Of a stretch of DNA of 64,000 bases, positions 36,647-47,137 are shown piece by piece (position 1 is the stretch's first letter; each line of letters begins with the position of its first letter). The translations under genes were made by a program, and so were the position numbers. Under the pieces are notes generated by a model. That model had not been told where the DNA came from. It did no database searches and worked only from the letters and a program-made list of their open reading frames with translations. Source of the DNA: Sediminibacterium soli. GTDB lineage: Bacteria; Bacteroidota; Bacteroidia; Chitinophagales; Chitinophagaceae. The DNA lies in NCBI RefSeq assembly GCF_009939225.1, contig NZ_JAACJR010000008.1, positions 989,107-1,053,106 of the forward strand, given 5' to 3'.

Positions 36647-37636
36647 TTATCCCGGCTGCATCACCATCGTCCAGTTATTGTATGCCAGCACCGCCACAGC
36701 CAGCCAGAAAAGAATATTGGGCAATACCAGTCGTCTGGGCACTGAAAAGGCGTTGGAGGAAAAAGCGGCCAGGGGAACCGCGCACATAAATGCCGATTCT
36801 ATACCCGCCTGCTGGAACAGAAAAGGTATCGGCAGCAGTATGAACAGCATCACCATCATCACCCCCCAGTTCTTACGTATCTGGATAACCATCCGCTTAT
36901 GCGTAAGCTGCCAGTATACCAGTCCCGCCACCATCATAACAAATAGCAGGGATACCTGTACGATCAGCGCAATGCTCCATTGGGTAAGCGGCAGGTGCAA
37001 CTGCAGGTAGGGCAGAAAAGACTTGAATTCGGCTATCCTGTCGCCCAGGTATAAAAAAGCAAACAGAAAATAATAGGGCAGCAGCACACCCATCAGCAAT
37101 ATCACCCATTCTGCCAGCCGGAAAGGGCGAACCACCATCAGCGCAAACAATACCACCCCGATAAGTATGGCGGTGGGATGGTAACAGATCACCGAAAAAC
37201 CCACGATCAGTCCGGTGTTGAAAAGCAGGGTTTTGGGAGACGGATGGTTATACAGCCTGCTGAGTTTGATGAATATCCAGATAAGCAGGAAATTGGCCAC
37301 CAGCGCCGACGAAATACTGCACCACTGCGGCAGTATACCCGACAGCAGCACATAGGCCATGGCGGTGGTATAACTGTTATTCTGGAACATGCGCATTTCG
37401 CCCAGCACCATGTTCAGGCGGATGGCCTGCAGCACCACTACCAGCACGTATACAACGAACAGGGCAGACTGCGGCAGCGAGGTCGCGTAATTGGCGATCA
37501 GCATCGAAATGGCGCCATCGTTCACATTGGCCACCACGGGAGGCGGCACGATAAAGAAATGCAGGTGCACAGCCAGACTGAGCAGCAGCAGGAAAAAGAT
37601 ATTTGCGATCGATTTATCTCTGAAAAGAAAGACCAC
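36647..37636 (-). CDS. Polytopic membrane protein of unknown function
   Basis: A 329-residue protein with roughly nine to ten hydrophobic helices and few soluble loops. It begins with a GTG at 37636 (MVFLFRDKSIANIFFLLLL); no upstream ATG is possible without entering the preceding gene, whose stop is 9 nt away. General resemblance to the small Bacteroidota family DUF6427 is only an impression. I see no catalytic motif. Probably translated with the preceding secreted protein as an envelope pair. Confidence 0.7.
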   Translation of the reverse strand: MVFLFRDKSIANIFFLLLLSLAVHLHFFIVPPPVVANVNDGAISMLIANYATSLPQSALFVVYVLVVVLQAIRLNMVLGEMRMFQNNSYTTAMAYVLLSGILPQWCSISSALVANFLLIWIFIKLSRLYNHPSPKTLLFNTGLIVGFSVICYHPTAILIGVVLFALMVVRPFRLAEWVILLMGVLLPYYFLFAFLYLGDRIAEFKSFLPYLQLHLPLTQWSIALIVQVSLLFVMMVAGLVYWQLTHKRMVIQIRKNWGVMMVMLFILLPIPFLFQQAGIESAFMCAVPLAAFSSNAFSVPRRLVLPNILFWLAVAVLAYNNWTMVMQPG

Positions 37637-37645
37637 GGCGCCGTA

Positions 37646-39169
37646 TTAAAATTCGATTTTTGCAAAACAGATAAAGCCCCGGAACTGACAGGGTATCACC
37701 GCCACCCGCGAACCTACCTGCTTCGCGTGCCGCGGCATAAATTCATACCCCTTGTCCATATTCTTGAAAGTGGGTGTGCGGTCTATCTGTCCCGACGGAG
37801 CGATGCTCTGGTCGCTCAGCATCAGCGCACGCTTTTCCTGCACATTAAACAAAAAATGCAGCTGGCTGCCCATATTCAGCAGGCCGTAACCGATAAAGTT
37901 GTCGGTATTATCGTCGTATTGCGATTTCCGTATCACATTGCTCCATTCCAGTTTACCGCCGGGTTCGAAAGAAATAACGGCCACATTATCGGCATAATAC
38001 CGGGTCATGGTATTGAGGTTGTTATAAATATTCGAACGCCACCAGGGATAATAGCCTGCCGGGCTGTTCCAGTAATAATAATCGAGCGGTGTCCAGTAGG
38101 GAGAACCGTAGAGGTAATCCCACCTGTTCAGCGTATTGCCGCGGGAAGTGGTGTATACGGATTCCGCCATCACCAGAAAACCGCCGTCTTTGCGCAGGAT
38201 GATGTTCTTCAGGAAATAATCGTTGAACGCTGTTTTGCTGTTGCCGGTGGGCTTGGCGTCTTCCCTGAACTCGTCGGAAAAAACGCTGGTGGCATTCATG
38301 ATCTCGCGGTTGGCGGTCTTATCCCAGAGTGAATAATACAGTCCTTCGATATTGCCGCGGCGCTGTTTGCTGTAAAAGGAAGTGACCACAAAATGCTTGT
38401 GGATATTGTCGGGCTTGATGCGGATATCATCCAGGTAAATGTTCGCGAATTTGAGATCGGAGACCACGATATTATCCGACAGCGCCGGTTTTACGATCAG
38501 GCTCACCTTATTGATGTTGTCATTGGAAGCCGTGCCCGATGCGCGGATACAGCCCAGGTCGCCATCATTATCCAGTGTAAACTCTGTCAGGAAATCGTTG
38601 CGCTGCGGCATCGGTATGCTGAGACGGCTTTTGCGCAGCAGGGTGAGGTTCCTGTCAAACAGGCTGGTGGTGAGTATATGCGCCTTATCGTTCCGGGTAT
38701 TGATCTTGAATACCATGATCTTCTGCCTGTCGTCGCTGTTCACGATCGAGTAAATACGGTTATTGCCAAAGCTCAGTTCGGTGGTATCCAGCTGTACGGG
38801 CTCCCCTATTTTTTTACCGTCGGCGCCGATCTTCACCGCCATACTGTATACCGTATTTCTCCGCTGGTACTCATACAGCATATAGATGAATTCGGGGTAC
38901 TGGATGAATTCGGTATTGGAGATACGCCCGCTCAGGTAGTCCATCTTCACCCGGTCGGTCAGCTTCATATCGTTGTCGTAGATCGCAATAAAATGCTGGT
39001 CGCGGTAGTTCTTATACACAAGTACGTTTCCGCTGATCTTACCCAGTATCTCAAAATTGATGGAGCGCGCATCATCCCTGTCGGGCTCGGAATAGGTGAT
39101 CTGCTGGGCCCGGCCCTGCAGGCCGAACAGCAGAAAAAGGGAAAACAGAACGGGTATTGGCTTTTTCAT
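37646..39169 (-). CDS. Exported protein of unknown function
   Basis: A 507-residue protein with a signal peptide (about 1-21, FGLQGRAQ) and no domain I recognise. The sequence is rich in short beta-strand-like repeats and aspartate turns (for example DNDMKLTDRV, FDRNLTLLRKS, DNDGDLGCIR), suggesting a beta-propeller-like fold, and has an aromatic patch (YWTPLDYYYWNSPAGYYPWW around 370-390). Normal-looking codon use. Followed 9 nt later by the polytopic membrane gene; divergent from kup with clear promoter elements on both sides. Confidence 0.75.
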   Translation of the reverse strand: MKKPIPVLFSLFLLFGLQGRAQQITYSEPDRDDARSINFEILGKISGNVLVYKNYRDQHFIAIYDNDMKLTDRVKMDYLSGRISNTEFIQYPEFIYMLYEYQRRNTVYSMAVKIGADGKKIGEPVQLDTTELSFGNNRIYSIVNSDDRQKIMVFKINTRNDKAHILTTSLFDRNLTLLRKSRLSIPMPQRNDFLTEFTLDNDGDLGCIRASGTASNDNINKVSLIVKPALSDNIVVSDLKFANIYLDDIRIKPDNIHKHFVVTSFYSKQRRGNIEGLYYSLWDKTANREIMNATSVFSDEFREDAKPTGNSKTAFNDYFLKNIILRKDGGFLVMAESVYTTSRGNTLNRWDYLYGSPYWTPLDYYYWNSPAGYYPWWRSNIYNNLNTMTRYYADNVAVISFEPGGKLEWSNVIRKSQYDDNTDNFIGYGLLNMGSQLHFLFNVQEKRALMLSDQSIAPSGQIDRTPTFKNMDKGYEFMPRHAKQVGSRVAVIPCQFRGFICFAKIEF

Positions 39170-39194
39170 CGGCGCGTAGCTGAATTTATTGTTT

Positions 39195-39202
39195 CAAATG
39201 TA
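39195..39202 (-). promoter_or_regulatory. -7 element of the 37646 exported-protein gene
   Basis: Minus-strand TACATTTG, exact TAnnTTTG, 25 nt before the ATG at 39169. Confidence 0.5.
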
Positions 39203-39292
39203 CGGGTTGCGGGGCTTTTGGGTGGTTAATTTAACGGTAAAACAAAAACCGGCCAAAGCATAAGATTTACTGGGCAGGAAGGAATTTCCAAT

Positions 39293-39300
39293 TACATTTG
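39293..39300 (+). promoter_or_regulatory. -7 element of kup
   Basis: Exact TACATTTG, 38 nt before the kup GTG; the same octamer serves the divergent gene. Confidence 0.5.
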
Positions 39301-39338
39301 TCAAATATTTCCTGTTTTATTGCACTAACCCTCGTTGT

Positions 39339-41327
39339 GTGAGCAAGAATTTCAACAAGGTTTCCGCCGCCGGTCTGGTCATAGCATTGGGCATTATTTA
39401 CGGCGATATCGGTACATCGCCGCTTTACGTACTGAACGAGATCATTACCGGAAGGGTGATCTCGGAGCAGCTGATCCTGGGATCGCTTTCCTGCATTATC
39501 TGGACGCTTACCCTGCAAACAACCGTCAAATATGTGATCCTCACGCTAAAAGCCGATAACAAAGGCGAGGGTGGCATTTTCAGCCTGTATGCGCTTGTCA
39601 GGCGAAGAAGAAAATGGCTGGTCATACCCGCCATGATCGGTGGCGCGGCGCTGCTGGCCGACGGTATCATTACACCGCCCATCACCGTTACCTCCGCCAT
39701 AGAAGGTCTGCGGCAGCTGCCCGCGCTGAGCCATATCACCCAGAAAACCATTGTGGGCATCGTGATCGGGATCATTACCATCCTGTTCTTTGCGCAGCAG
39801 TTCGGAACCGCTTCCATCGGTAAACTGTTTGGCCCCATCATGGGTCTGTTTTTTACCATGCTGGCCGTAATGGGCGCCACGCACCTGCTTGATGATATCC
39901 ATATTTTCAAAGCGCTGAGCCCGCATTACGCCATCGAACTGCTGACCACTTACCCCAAGGGCTTCTGGCTGCTGGGAGCCGTCTTTCTCTGCACCACGGG
40001 AGCGGAAGCACTGTACAGCGACCTGGGGCACTGCGGCAAAGGCAATATCCGCATCTCCTGGATCTTTGTAAAGACCTGCCTGATCCTGAACTACCTGGGA
40101 CAGGGCGCATGGCTGCTGGCGAATTACCGCGGGCAGGTGATCCCTGCCGAAGTAATGTCCGCCGGTTTCAATCCTTTTATCGGTATCATGCCCGAATGGT
40201 TTAAACTGGCGGGTATCATCATATCCACTTTTGCGGCGGTGATCGCCAGCCAGGCGCTGATATCGGGTTCTTTTACACTGATCAGCGAAGCCATGCGGCT
40301 GAACCTCTGGCCCAAGATGAAGATCAATTATCCGACAGAAGAAAAAGGACAGCTGTACATACAGGGTATCAGCCTGCTGCTGTATATCGGCTGCGTGGGC
40401 ATTGTGCTGTATTTCCAGAAATCGGCGAATATGGGCGCGGCTTACGGACTGGCCATCACCATGTGTATGATCAGCACCTCCATCCTGTTTGCCAATTTCC
40501 TGGTGAGCAGACGCGCCAATTCGGGACTGATCTATCTCTACCTGGTGGTTTACCTCACCATAGAATCTTCTTTCCTGATCGCCAACCTGGAGAAATTCAT
40601 GCATGGCGGTTATGTGACGCTGATCGTGGGCGGCGCCCTGTTTGCGGTGATGTATGTATGGTTCAGGAGCCGGAAGATCAAGAACCGCTACGTGGAATTT
40701 GTACGGCTCGAGCACTATATACCGATGATCCAGGAACTGAGCAACGACCGCACCATTTCGAAATATGCAACGCACCTGGTATACATGACCAGCGCCAACA
40801 ACCCGAAAGAGATAGAGCATAAGATCATCTATTCCATCCTGAATAAAAAACCGAAGCGTGCGGATATCTACTGGTTTGTGCATGTGGATGTGCTTGACGA
40901 CCCCTACACTTCCGAGTTCTCTGTTGAACACATCATCCCCAACGATATCATCCGGGTGGAATTCAGGCTGGGCTTCCGCGTAGAGCAGCGCATCAACCTG
41001 ATGTTCCGCAAAGTGGTGGAAGAACTGGTGAACAACAAGGAAGTGAACATCACCAGCCGCTATGAAAGCCTCGAAAGGAATAATGTGGTGGGCGATTTCC
41101 AGTTCATCGTACTGGAAAAATACCTGAGCCAGGATAACGAACTGCCTTTCATGGAAAAGGTGATCATGAAGCTGTATTTCTGGCTCAAGGAGATCAGTCT
41201 CGGCGAAGAACGCGGCTTTGGTCTTGACCCCAGTAATGTAACCATCGAAAAGTTCCCGCTGATCGTTGCACCCGTATCAAAATTCAACCTCAAACGCGTT
41301 TACCACGACGGAAACGAATACGAATGA
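39339..41327 (+). CDS. kup: KUP-family potassium transporter
   Basis: A 662-residue potassium uptake protein with about twelve transmembrane helices (1-430) and a cytoplasmic C-terminal domain. The family core GLVIALGIIYGDIGTSPLYVL, GEGGIFSLYALVRR, LLADGIITPPITV and TTGAEALYSDLGHCG are intact. It starts at GTG (MSKNFNKV); no ATG is available in a sensible position. The stop overlaps the start of the rhodanese gene by 4 nt, so the two are translationally coupled. Confidence 0.95.
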   Translation: MSKNFNKVSAAGLVIALGIIYGDIGTSPLYVLNEIITGRVISEQLILGSLSCIIWTLTLQTTVKYVILTLKADNKGEGGIFSLYALVRRRRKWLVIPAMIGGAALLADGIITPPITVTSAIEGLRQLPALSHITQKTIVGIVIGIITILFFAQQFGTASIGKLFGPIMGLFFTMLAVMGATHLLDDIHIFKALSPHYAIELLTTYPKGFWLLGAVFLCTTGAEALYSDLGHCGKGNIRISWIFVKTCLILNYLGQGAWLLANYRGQVIPAEVMSAGFNPFIGIMPEWFKLAGIIISTFAAVIASQALISGSFTLISEAMRLNLWPKMKINYPTEEKGQLYIQGISLLLYIGCVGIVLYFQKSANMGAAYGLAITMCMISTSILFANFLVSRRANSGLIYLYLVVYLTIESSFLIANLEKFMHGGYVTLIVGGALFAVMYVWFRSRKIKNRYVEFVRLEHYIPMIQELSNDRTISKYATHLVYMTSANNPKEIEHKIIYSILNKKPKRADIYWFVHVDVLDDPYTSEFSVEHIIPNDIIRVEFRLGFRVEQRINLMFRKVVEELVNNKEVNITSRYESLERNNVVGDFQFIVLEKYLSQDNELPFMEKVIMKLYFWLKEISLGEERGFGLDPSNVTIEKFPLIVAPVSKFNLKRVYHDGNEYE

Positions 41328-41620
41328 CGCATATCACCGCCGCTGAACTGAAACAGCGATTGGAAACCGAAGACATTTTCCTCCTCGATGTACGGGAGCC
41401 ATTCGAACACGAAGCCTATCATATCGGCGGCATGTTATTACCCCTCGATACCGTTATCGCCAACAGCTCCCTGATCCCGAAAGACAAACCCGTTATCGTC
41501 TACTGCAAAAAAGGCATCCGCAGCCAGATCGCCATCCAGCGACTGGAACAAAAATTCGGTTTCCGGAATCTTATTAACTTACAGGGAGGAATGGAAGGCT
41601 GGGCGGAGTTGGAGAGCTGA
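41324..41620 (+). CDS. Rhodanese-like domain protein
   Basis: A 98-residue single-domain rhodanese, with LLDVREPFEHEAYHIGG and the active-site loop around Cys61 (VYCKKGIRS). The active-site loop is of the six-residue single-domain type that carries persulfide sulfur. It overlaps the kup stop (ATGA), a strong sign of coupled translation. The sulfur acceptor is unknown; a link to potassium uptake is not established. Confidence 0.92.
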   Translation: MTHITAAELKQRLETEDIFLLDVREPFEHEAYHIGGMLLPLDTVIANSSLIPKDKPVIVYCKKGIRSQIAIQRLEQKFGFRNLINLQGGMEGWAELES

Positions 41621-41736
41621 ATGGCTGCGTGGTTATATTGCTGTATGGCTATATTGTTAAACGGTTAACCCATTCAACTTTATATTTCCCTTTTATCACC
41701 CAGCCATTCAACCATACAGCCATTTAACAATACAAC
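41618..41736. repeat. CAGCCATTCAAC-type intergenic repeat, copy 2
   Basis: Three words and their complements occur here: TGAATGGCTG (41618-41627) with CAGCCATTCA (41701-41710), GCTGTATGG (41640-41648) with CCATACAGC (41712-41720), and TATTGTTAAA (41652-41661) with TTTAACAATA (41723-41732). The first word begins in the rhodanese stop codon. The 12-mer CAGCCATTCAAC recurs at 29088. Confidence 0.6.
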
Positions 41737-41792
41737 CTCCTCCCATCCAGCCCACCCTCCTCTATATCATCGCAGCCTACGCCCTGTTAGCG

Positions 41793-42533
41793 GTGCTGAT
41801 CTATTTTATACAGGACCGTTTTATTTTCAAGCCCGAAAAACTGCCGCAGGACTTCGAGTACCGGTACGATGTACCGTTTGAAGAACTGTTCTTTGATGTG
41901 GCGACGGGTATACGCATTAACGGATTGCATTTTTTCTGCCAGGCACCCAAAGGACTGATCCTTTATTTCCATGGCAATTCCAAAAGCATCAAAGGCTGGG
42001 CAAAATATGCAAAGGATTTTTACCGGTACCAGTACGATGTGGTGCTCGTGGATTACCGCGGCTTTGGAAAAAGCACCGGTAAAAGAAGTGAAAAAGAGAT
42101 GTTGTCCGATATGCAGTTCGTTTACGAAAAACTGCTGGAGAACCATGCGGAACACGATATCCTTATCTACGGCAGAAGCCTGGGCAGCGGCTTTGCGGCC
42201 AAACTTGCCGCCGATAACAAACCGCGTTACCTGATACTCGACGCACCTTATTTCAGCTTCATCAAAGTGGTTGAAAGATTTGTACCGATATTTCCGCATA
42301 AATGGATACTGCGCTACCATTTGCATACGGATAAATGGATCCGCAAAGTAAACTGCCATACCTATATCATCCACGGCACCAAAGACTGGCTCATACCCAT
42401 ACGCCACAGCGAAAAACTGCAGCAGCTAAACCCCGGCAAAATCACGCTGATACGGATACATGGCGGAAGACACAACAACCTCCCGAGCTTCCCCGAATAC
42501 CACAATTTTATCCGTGATATCCTGAAATACTGA
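41793..42533 (+). CDS. Alpha/beta-hydrolase, probably membrane-anchored (paralog 1; start uncertain)
   Basis: Serine hydrolase with HG-type oxyanion (YFHGNSKSIKG), nucleophile Ser129 (YGRSLGSGFAA), Asp198 (HGTKDWLIP) and His227 (RIHGGRHNNLP), numbered from the GTG at 41793. The next gene is a paralog that begins with a signal-anchor helix ending in MQDRLLLHP; here the matching helix (LLYIIAAYALLAVLIYFIQDRF) lies upstream of the GTG in the same open frame, which runs back to a stop at 41658 with no ATG, GTG or TTG. Either the GTG is used and the anchor lost, or a non-standard codon is used. The region upstream is a repeat element that may have replaced the native start. Confidence 0.8.
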   Translation: MLIYFIQDRFIFKPEKLPQDFEYRYDVPFEELFFDVATGIRINGLHFFCQAPKGLILYFHGNSKSIKGWAKYAKDFYRYQYDVVLVDYRGFGKSTGKRSEKEMLSDMQFVYEKLLENHAEHDILIYGRSLGSGFAAKLAADNKPRYLILDAPYFSFIKVVERFVPIFPHKWILRYHLHTDKWIRKVNCHTYIIHGTKDWLIPIRHSEKLQQLNPGKITLIRIHGGRHNNLPSFPEYHNFIRDILKY

Positions 42534-42538
42534 TACCT

Positions 42539-42650
42539 CTCCGTGTTCCGCCGTGCCTCTGTGTTGCATCCGTGTCTCTGTTTTCTCCCAACCCCTCTTT
42601 ATGCGGGAGTTTTTCAACACAGAGACACAGTGACACGGAGGGGCACGGAG
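42539..42650. repeat. Palindromic intergenic repeat, CCGTGCCTCTGTG family, copy 2
   Basis: CTCCGTG (42539-42545) faces CACGGAG (42644-42650), and CTCTGTGTTG (42557-42566) faces CAACACAGAG (42615-42624). Shares CCGTGCCTCTGTG and TTTTTCAACACAGAG with copy 1. It lies between the two hydrolase paralogs. Confidence 0.7.
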
Positions 42651-42682
42651 AAAAGCGAAGTTGCGCAACAGGCAAACAGTGT

Positions 42683-42690
42683 TATTTTTA
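42683..42690 (+). promoter_or_regulatory. Probable -7 element of hydrolase paralog 2
   Basis: TATTTTTA, one mismatch from TAnnTTTG, 4 nt before GTG 42695, immediately after the palindromic repeat. Confidence 0.35.
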
Positions 42691-42694
42691 CGCT

Positions 42695-43498
42695 GTGAAG
42701 AAGAAAACAGTCCGCCTGCTGATGATCCCTGTTGTGCTGTACTGCCTTGCGGGCGGCATTTTGTATGTTATGCAGGACAGGCTGCTGCTGCATCCCCAGC
42801 AAGTGGTGGCAGACAGCAGCTACCGTTTCGGTCAGCCGTTTACGGAAACCAATATCGAATCCGATAAGGAAACGGTCTACAATATCGTACAGTTTCATAC
42901 GCGGGACACGGCCAAAAAAGGCGTGGTGCTTTATTTTCACGGCAACCGCCGGAATGTAACGCACTATGCGATGTATGCGGAATGGTTTACCCGTAACGGG
43001 TACGATGTATGGATGCCCGACTACCCGGGTTTTGGCAAATCAACCGGCGTCTTAACAGAGCAGGCATTGTACGACGAAGCCCTGCAGGTATACAAACTGG
43101 CGCGGAATATTTACGAACCAAAACAGATCGTTATTTATGGCAAATCGCTGGGAACCGGTGTTGCCGCGCAGCTGGCATCCATCCGCGATTGCAGGCGCCT
43201 CCTGCTCGAAACACCGTATTACAGTATCCCTTACCTGTTGCGCCCCTATCTTTTTATGTACCCCCTCGAAACACTGCTTCATTACCGGATACCCACTTAC
43301 CAATACCTGCAGAAAGTAAGCGCTCCCGTTACCATCTTCCACGGCACCGCCGACGGGGTCGTACCCTATCGCAACGCGAGCAGGCTCACCAGCTGTTTCA
43401 AACCCGGCGACGAACTGGTAACCATCGAAGGCGGCTCCCACAATGATCTCGGCAACTTTACCCGCACCCGGCAAAAACTGGACAGCATTTTACGCTGA
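42695..43498 (+). CDS. Membrane-anchored alpha/beta-hydrolase (paralog 2)
   Basis: A 267-residue hydrolase with an N-terminal signal anchor (about 7-26, VRLLMIPVVLYCLAGGILY), oxyanion YFHGNRRN, nucleophile Ser151 (YGKSLGTGVAA), acid in HGTADGVVP and the final His in GGSHNDL. It resembles the BEM46/ABHD-type family whose substrates are unknown. The GTG at 42695 gives the natural N-terminus; an open frame continues upstream but through the palindromic repeat. It is a tandem paralog of the preceding gene and converges with oxyR across a 15-bp repeat array. Confidence 0.88.
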   Translation: MKKKTVRLLMIPVVLYCLAGGILYVMQDRLLLHPQQVVADSSYRFGQPFTETNIESDKETVYNIVQFHTRDTAKKGVVLYFHGNRRNVTHYAMYAEWFTRNGYDVWMPDYPGFGKSTGVLTEQALYDEALQVYKLARNIYEPKQIVIYGKSLGTGVAAQLASIRDCRRLLLETPYYSIPYLLRPYLFMYPLETLLHYRIPTYQYLQKVSAPVTIFHGTADGVVPYRNASRLTSCFKPGDELVTIEGGSHNDLGNFTRTRQKLDSILR

Positions 43499-43522
43499 GT
43501 TTTCTCCCCATCTTTGTTCCCG

Positions 43523-43627
43523 GCTCTTCCGTTCCCTGCTCCCCTGTTCCTTGCCCTCCTGTTCCCTGCTCTTCTGTTCCTTGTTCCCCTGTTCCTTGTT
43601 CCTCCGTTCCTTGTTCCTCTGTTCCCT
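43523..43627. repeat. Seven-copy 15-bp tandem repeat between hydrolase and oxyR
   Basis: Seven head-to-tail units of exactly 15 bp (43523, 43538, 43553, 43568, 43583, 43598, 43613), each close to G-Y-T-C-Y-Y-C-Y-GTTCC-Y-T. Purine/pyrimidine-biased, with almost no A on the plus strand. The last base of unit 7 is the first base of the oxyR stop triplet. Confidence 0.9.
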
Positions 43628-44565
43628 TACGTTATCCCCACAACATGCCTGCTCTTATTTGTCGTCACTTTATCCGGCAGGGACTCGAGTATGGAACTTC
43701 GGACGATATCGACCAGGTTTTTCTTGACAAAATCGCGGTGAACAACGATGCTCACTTCCCGCATGGGCGAGGGGCGTTTGAAATAGCGGATCTGGGAGAG
43801 CTGGCGGTTGGTCATGCCCAGCGTGGCCAGTTCGGGCAGAATGGTAATGCCATCGTTGGTGTCCACCATCCGCCGAAGGGTTTCTATGCTGCCTGCTTCG
43901 TAATCAAAATGGGTGGCGGTGCGGCTTGCTTTCTGCAGCTCGCAGAAATTCATGATCTGTGTGCGGAAACAATGCCCTTCTTCCAGCAGCCATAATTTGT
44001 GGGGATCAATGTCCTGCGGAAGCATATAGGTTTTCTTGTACGCGGCATTTTTCCTGGATACATAGGCCATCAGTTCCTCGTAAAATAACACATGCTCCTT
44101 GATGCCCTGCTCCTGCAGCGGCGTAACGAGGATGCCCATATCGATCTTTCCCGAGCGCAGACGGGTAACGATGTTATCTGTCGTAAGCTCGTTCACCACC
44201 AGTCTTACGGCGGGATAGCTTTCAGTAAACGGCTGTACGAACAAGGGCAACAGGTACGGTGCCAATGTGGGAATGATGCCTACGCGCAATTCCCCGGCCA
44301 GTATATGCTTGCTGTTGTTCACCAGTTCCGTCATCCTGTTTCTCTCGGCAATAATCCTTCTCGCCTGTTCAATCAGCAACCGCCCGGTTTCGGTGGGTAT
44401 CACGGGTTGTTTGCTGCGGTCAAACAGTTTGATGTCCAGCTCCTCTTCCAGCTTCTGCACCTGCATGCTCAGCGTGGGCTGCGATACAAAGCAATCCTGC
44501 GCGGCTTCCGCAAAATGCCGGCGGTTATCAAGCGCAATAATGTATTCCAGCTGGGTGAATGTCAT
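43627..44565 (-). CDS. oxyR: Peroxide-sensing LysR-type regulator OxyR
   Basis: A 312-residue LysR regulator: N-terminal winged helix (about 1-60, FAEAAQDCFVSQPTLSMQVQKLEEELDIKLF) and a LysR substrate domain (about 90-300). The two redox cysteines of OxyR are at exactly the classical positions, Cys199 (EEGHCFRTQ) and Cys208 (IMNFCEL), forming the peroxide-induced disulfide. It is divergent from katG, its expected target; the start codon is directly flanked by a tandem OxyR-type operator, implying autoregulation. The stop overlaps a 15-bp tandem repeat. Confidence 0.95.
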   Translation of the reverse strand: MTFTQLEYIIALDNRRHFAEAAQDCFVSQPTLSMQVQKLEEELDIKLFDRSKQPVIPTETGRLLIEQARRIIAERNRMTELVNNSKHILAGELRVGIIPTLAPYLLPLFVQPFTESYPAVRLVVNELTTDNIVTRLRSGKIDMGILVTPLQEQGIKEHVLFYEELMAYVSRKNAAYKKTYMLPQDIDPHKLWLLEEGHCFRTQIMNFCELQKASRTATHFDYEAGSIETLRRMVDTNDGITILPELATLGMTNRQLSQIRYFKRPSPMREVSIVVHRDFVKKNLVDIVRSSILESLPDKVTTNKSRHVVGIT

Positions 44566-44601
44566 ATAGATTTCATCTATGATAATATAAAATTAATCTA
44601 T
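44566..44601. promoter_or_regulatory. Tandem OxyR-type operator
   Basis: Two ATAG-N7-CTAT-like dyads: ATAG-ATTTCAT-CTAT (44566-44580, exact) and ATAA-AATTAAT-CTAT (44587-44601, one mismatch), separated by 6 nt (7 in the E. coli consensus). It abuts the oxyR start codon on one side and the katG -33 element on the other. Confidence 0.75.
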
Positions 44602-44632
44602 TTTGACAATGTCACAAAAAACGCAACATTTG
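44602..44632 (+). promoter_or_regulatory. katG promoter
   Basis: TTTG (44602-44605), 19-nt spacer, AACATTTG (44625-44632, one mismatch from TAnnTTTG). Spacing matches the Bacteroidota TTTG-N17-23-TAnnTTTG rule and the element begins right after the OxyR operator. Predicted leader about 120 nt. Confidence 0.6.
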
Positions 44633-44661
44633 CCGGAAGAGTGATGGATTAATGAATTAGC

Positions 44662-44723
44662 GGATTCCGGATTAGCGGATTTTAGCACCTCCGGAAAATC
44701 ATATGAGCCCTAATCCGGAATCC
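44662..44723. repeat. Palindromic repeat, GGATTAGCGGATT family, copy 1 (in katG leader)
   Basis: Perfect 14-bp arms GGATTCCGGATTAG (44662-44675) and CTAATCCGGAATCC (44710-44723), 34-nt loop. Shares ATTCCGGATTAGCGGATT with the copy at 49774. It lies downstream of the predicted katG transcription start. Confidence 0.75.
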
Positions 44724-44743
44724 CCAAATGCACAACCCCGTAA

Positions 44744-47038
<2,295 letters not shown>

Positions 47039-47080
47039 AAGATTCTAAGCCAAAAGACTTATATTAGTCAGGAAAATCTC

Positions 47081-47108
47081 AGGCCCTCATCCCACCAGAT
47101 GGGGGCTT
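47081..47108 (+). terminator. Hairpin after katG
   Basis: AGGCCCTCATC (47081-47091) with GATGGGGGCTT (47098-47108), eleven pairs including two G-U, 6-nt loop, 43 nt after the katG stop. Only a short U stretch follows. Confidence 0.4.
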
Positions 47109-47137
47109 GAAGCTGATAGCCATTACAATTGCCAACC

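Noticed and set aside
37178..38332. 384-codon open frame opposite the two unknown envelope genes
   Set aside because: Runs across the junction of two well-formed minus-strand genes; shadow composition.
39546..40931. 461-codon open frame opposite kup
   Set aside because: Shadow: histidine/glutamine-rich composition typical of antisense frames.
43523..43627. CRISPR array
   Set aside because: Units are 15 bp with no spacers and no cas genes nearby.
43443..43727. Small gene encoding five-residue cysteine-serine repeats
   Set aside because: It is only the translation of the 15-bp tandem array plus part of the antisense of oxyR.
47129..47137. TTG start for the RidA gene
   Set aside because: The ATG three codons downstream fits the usual N-terminus.
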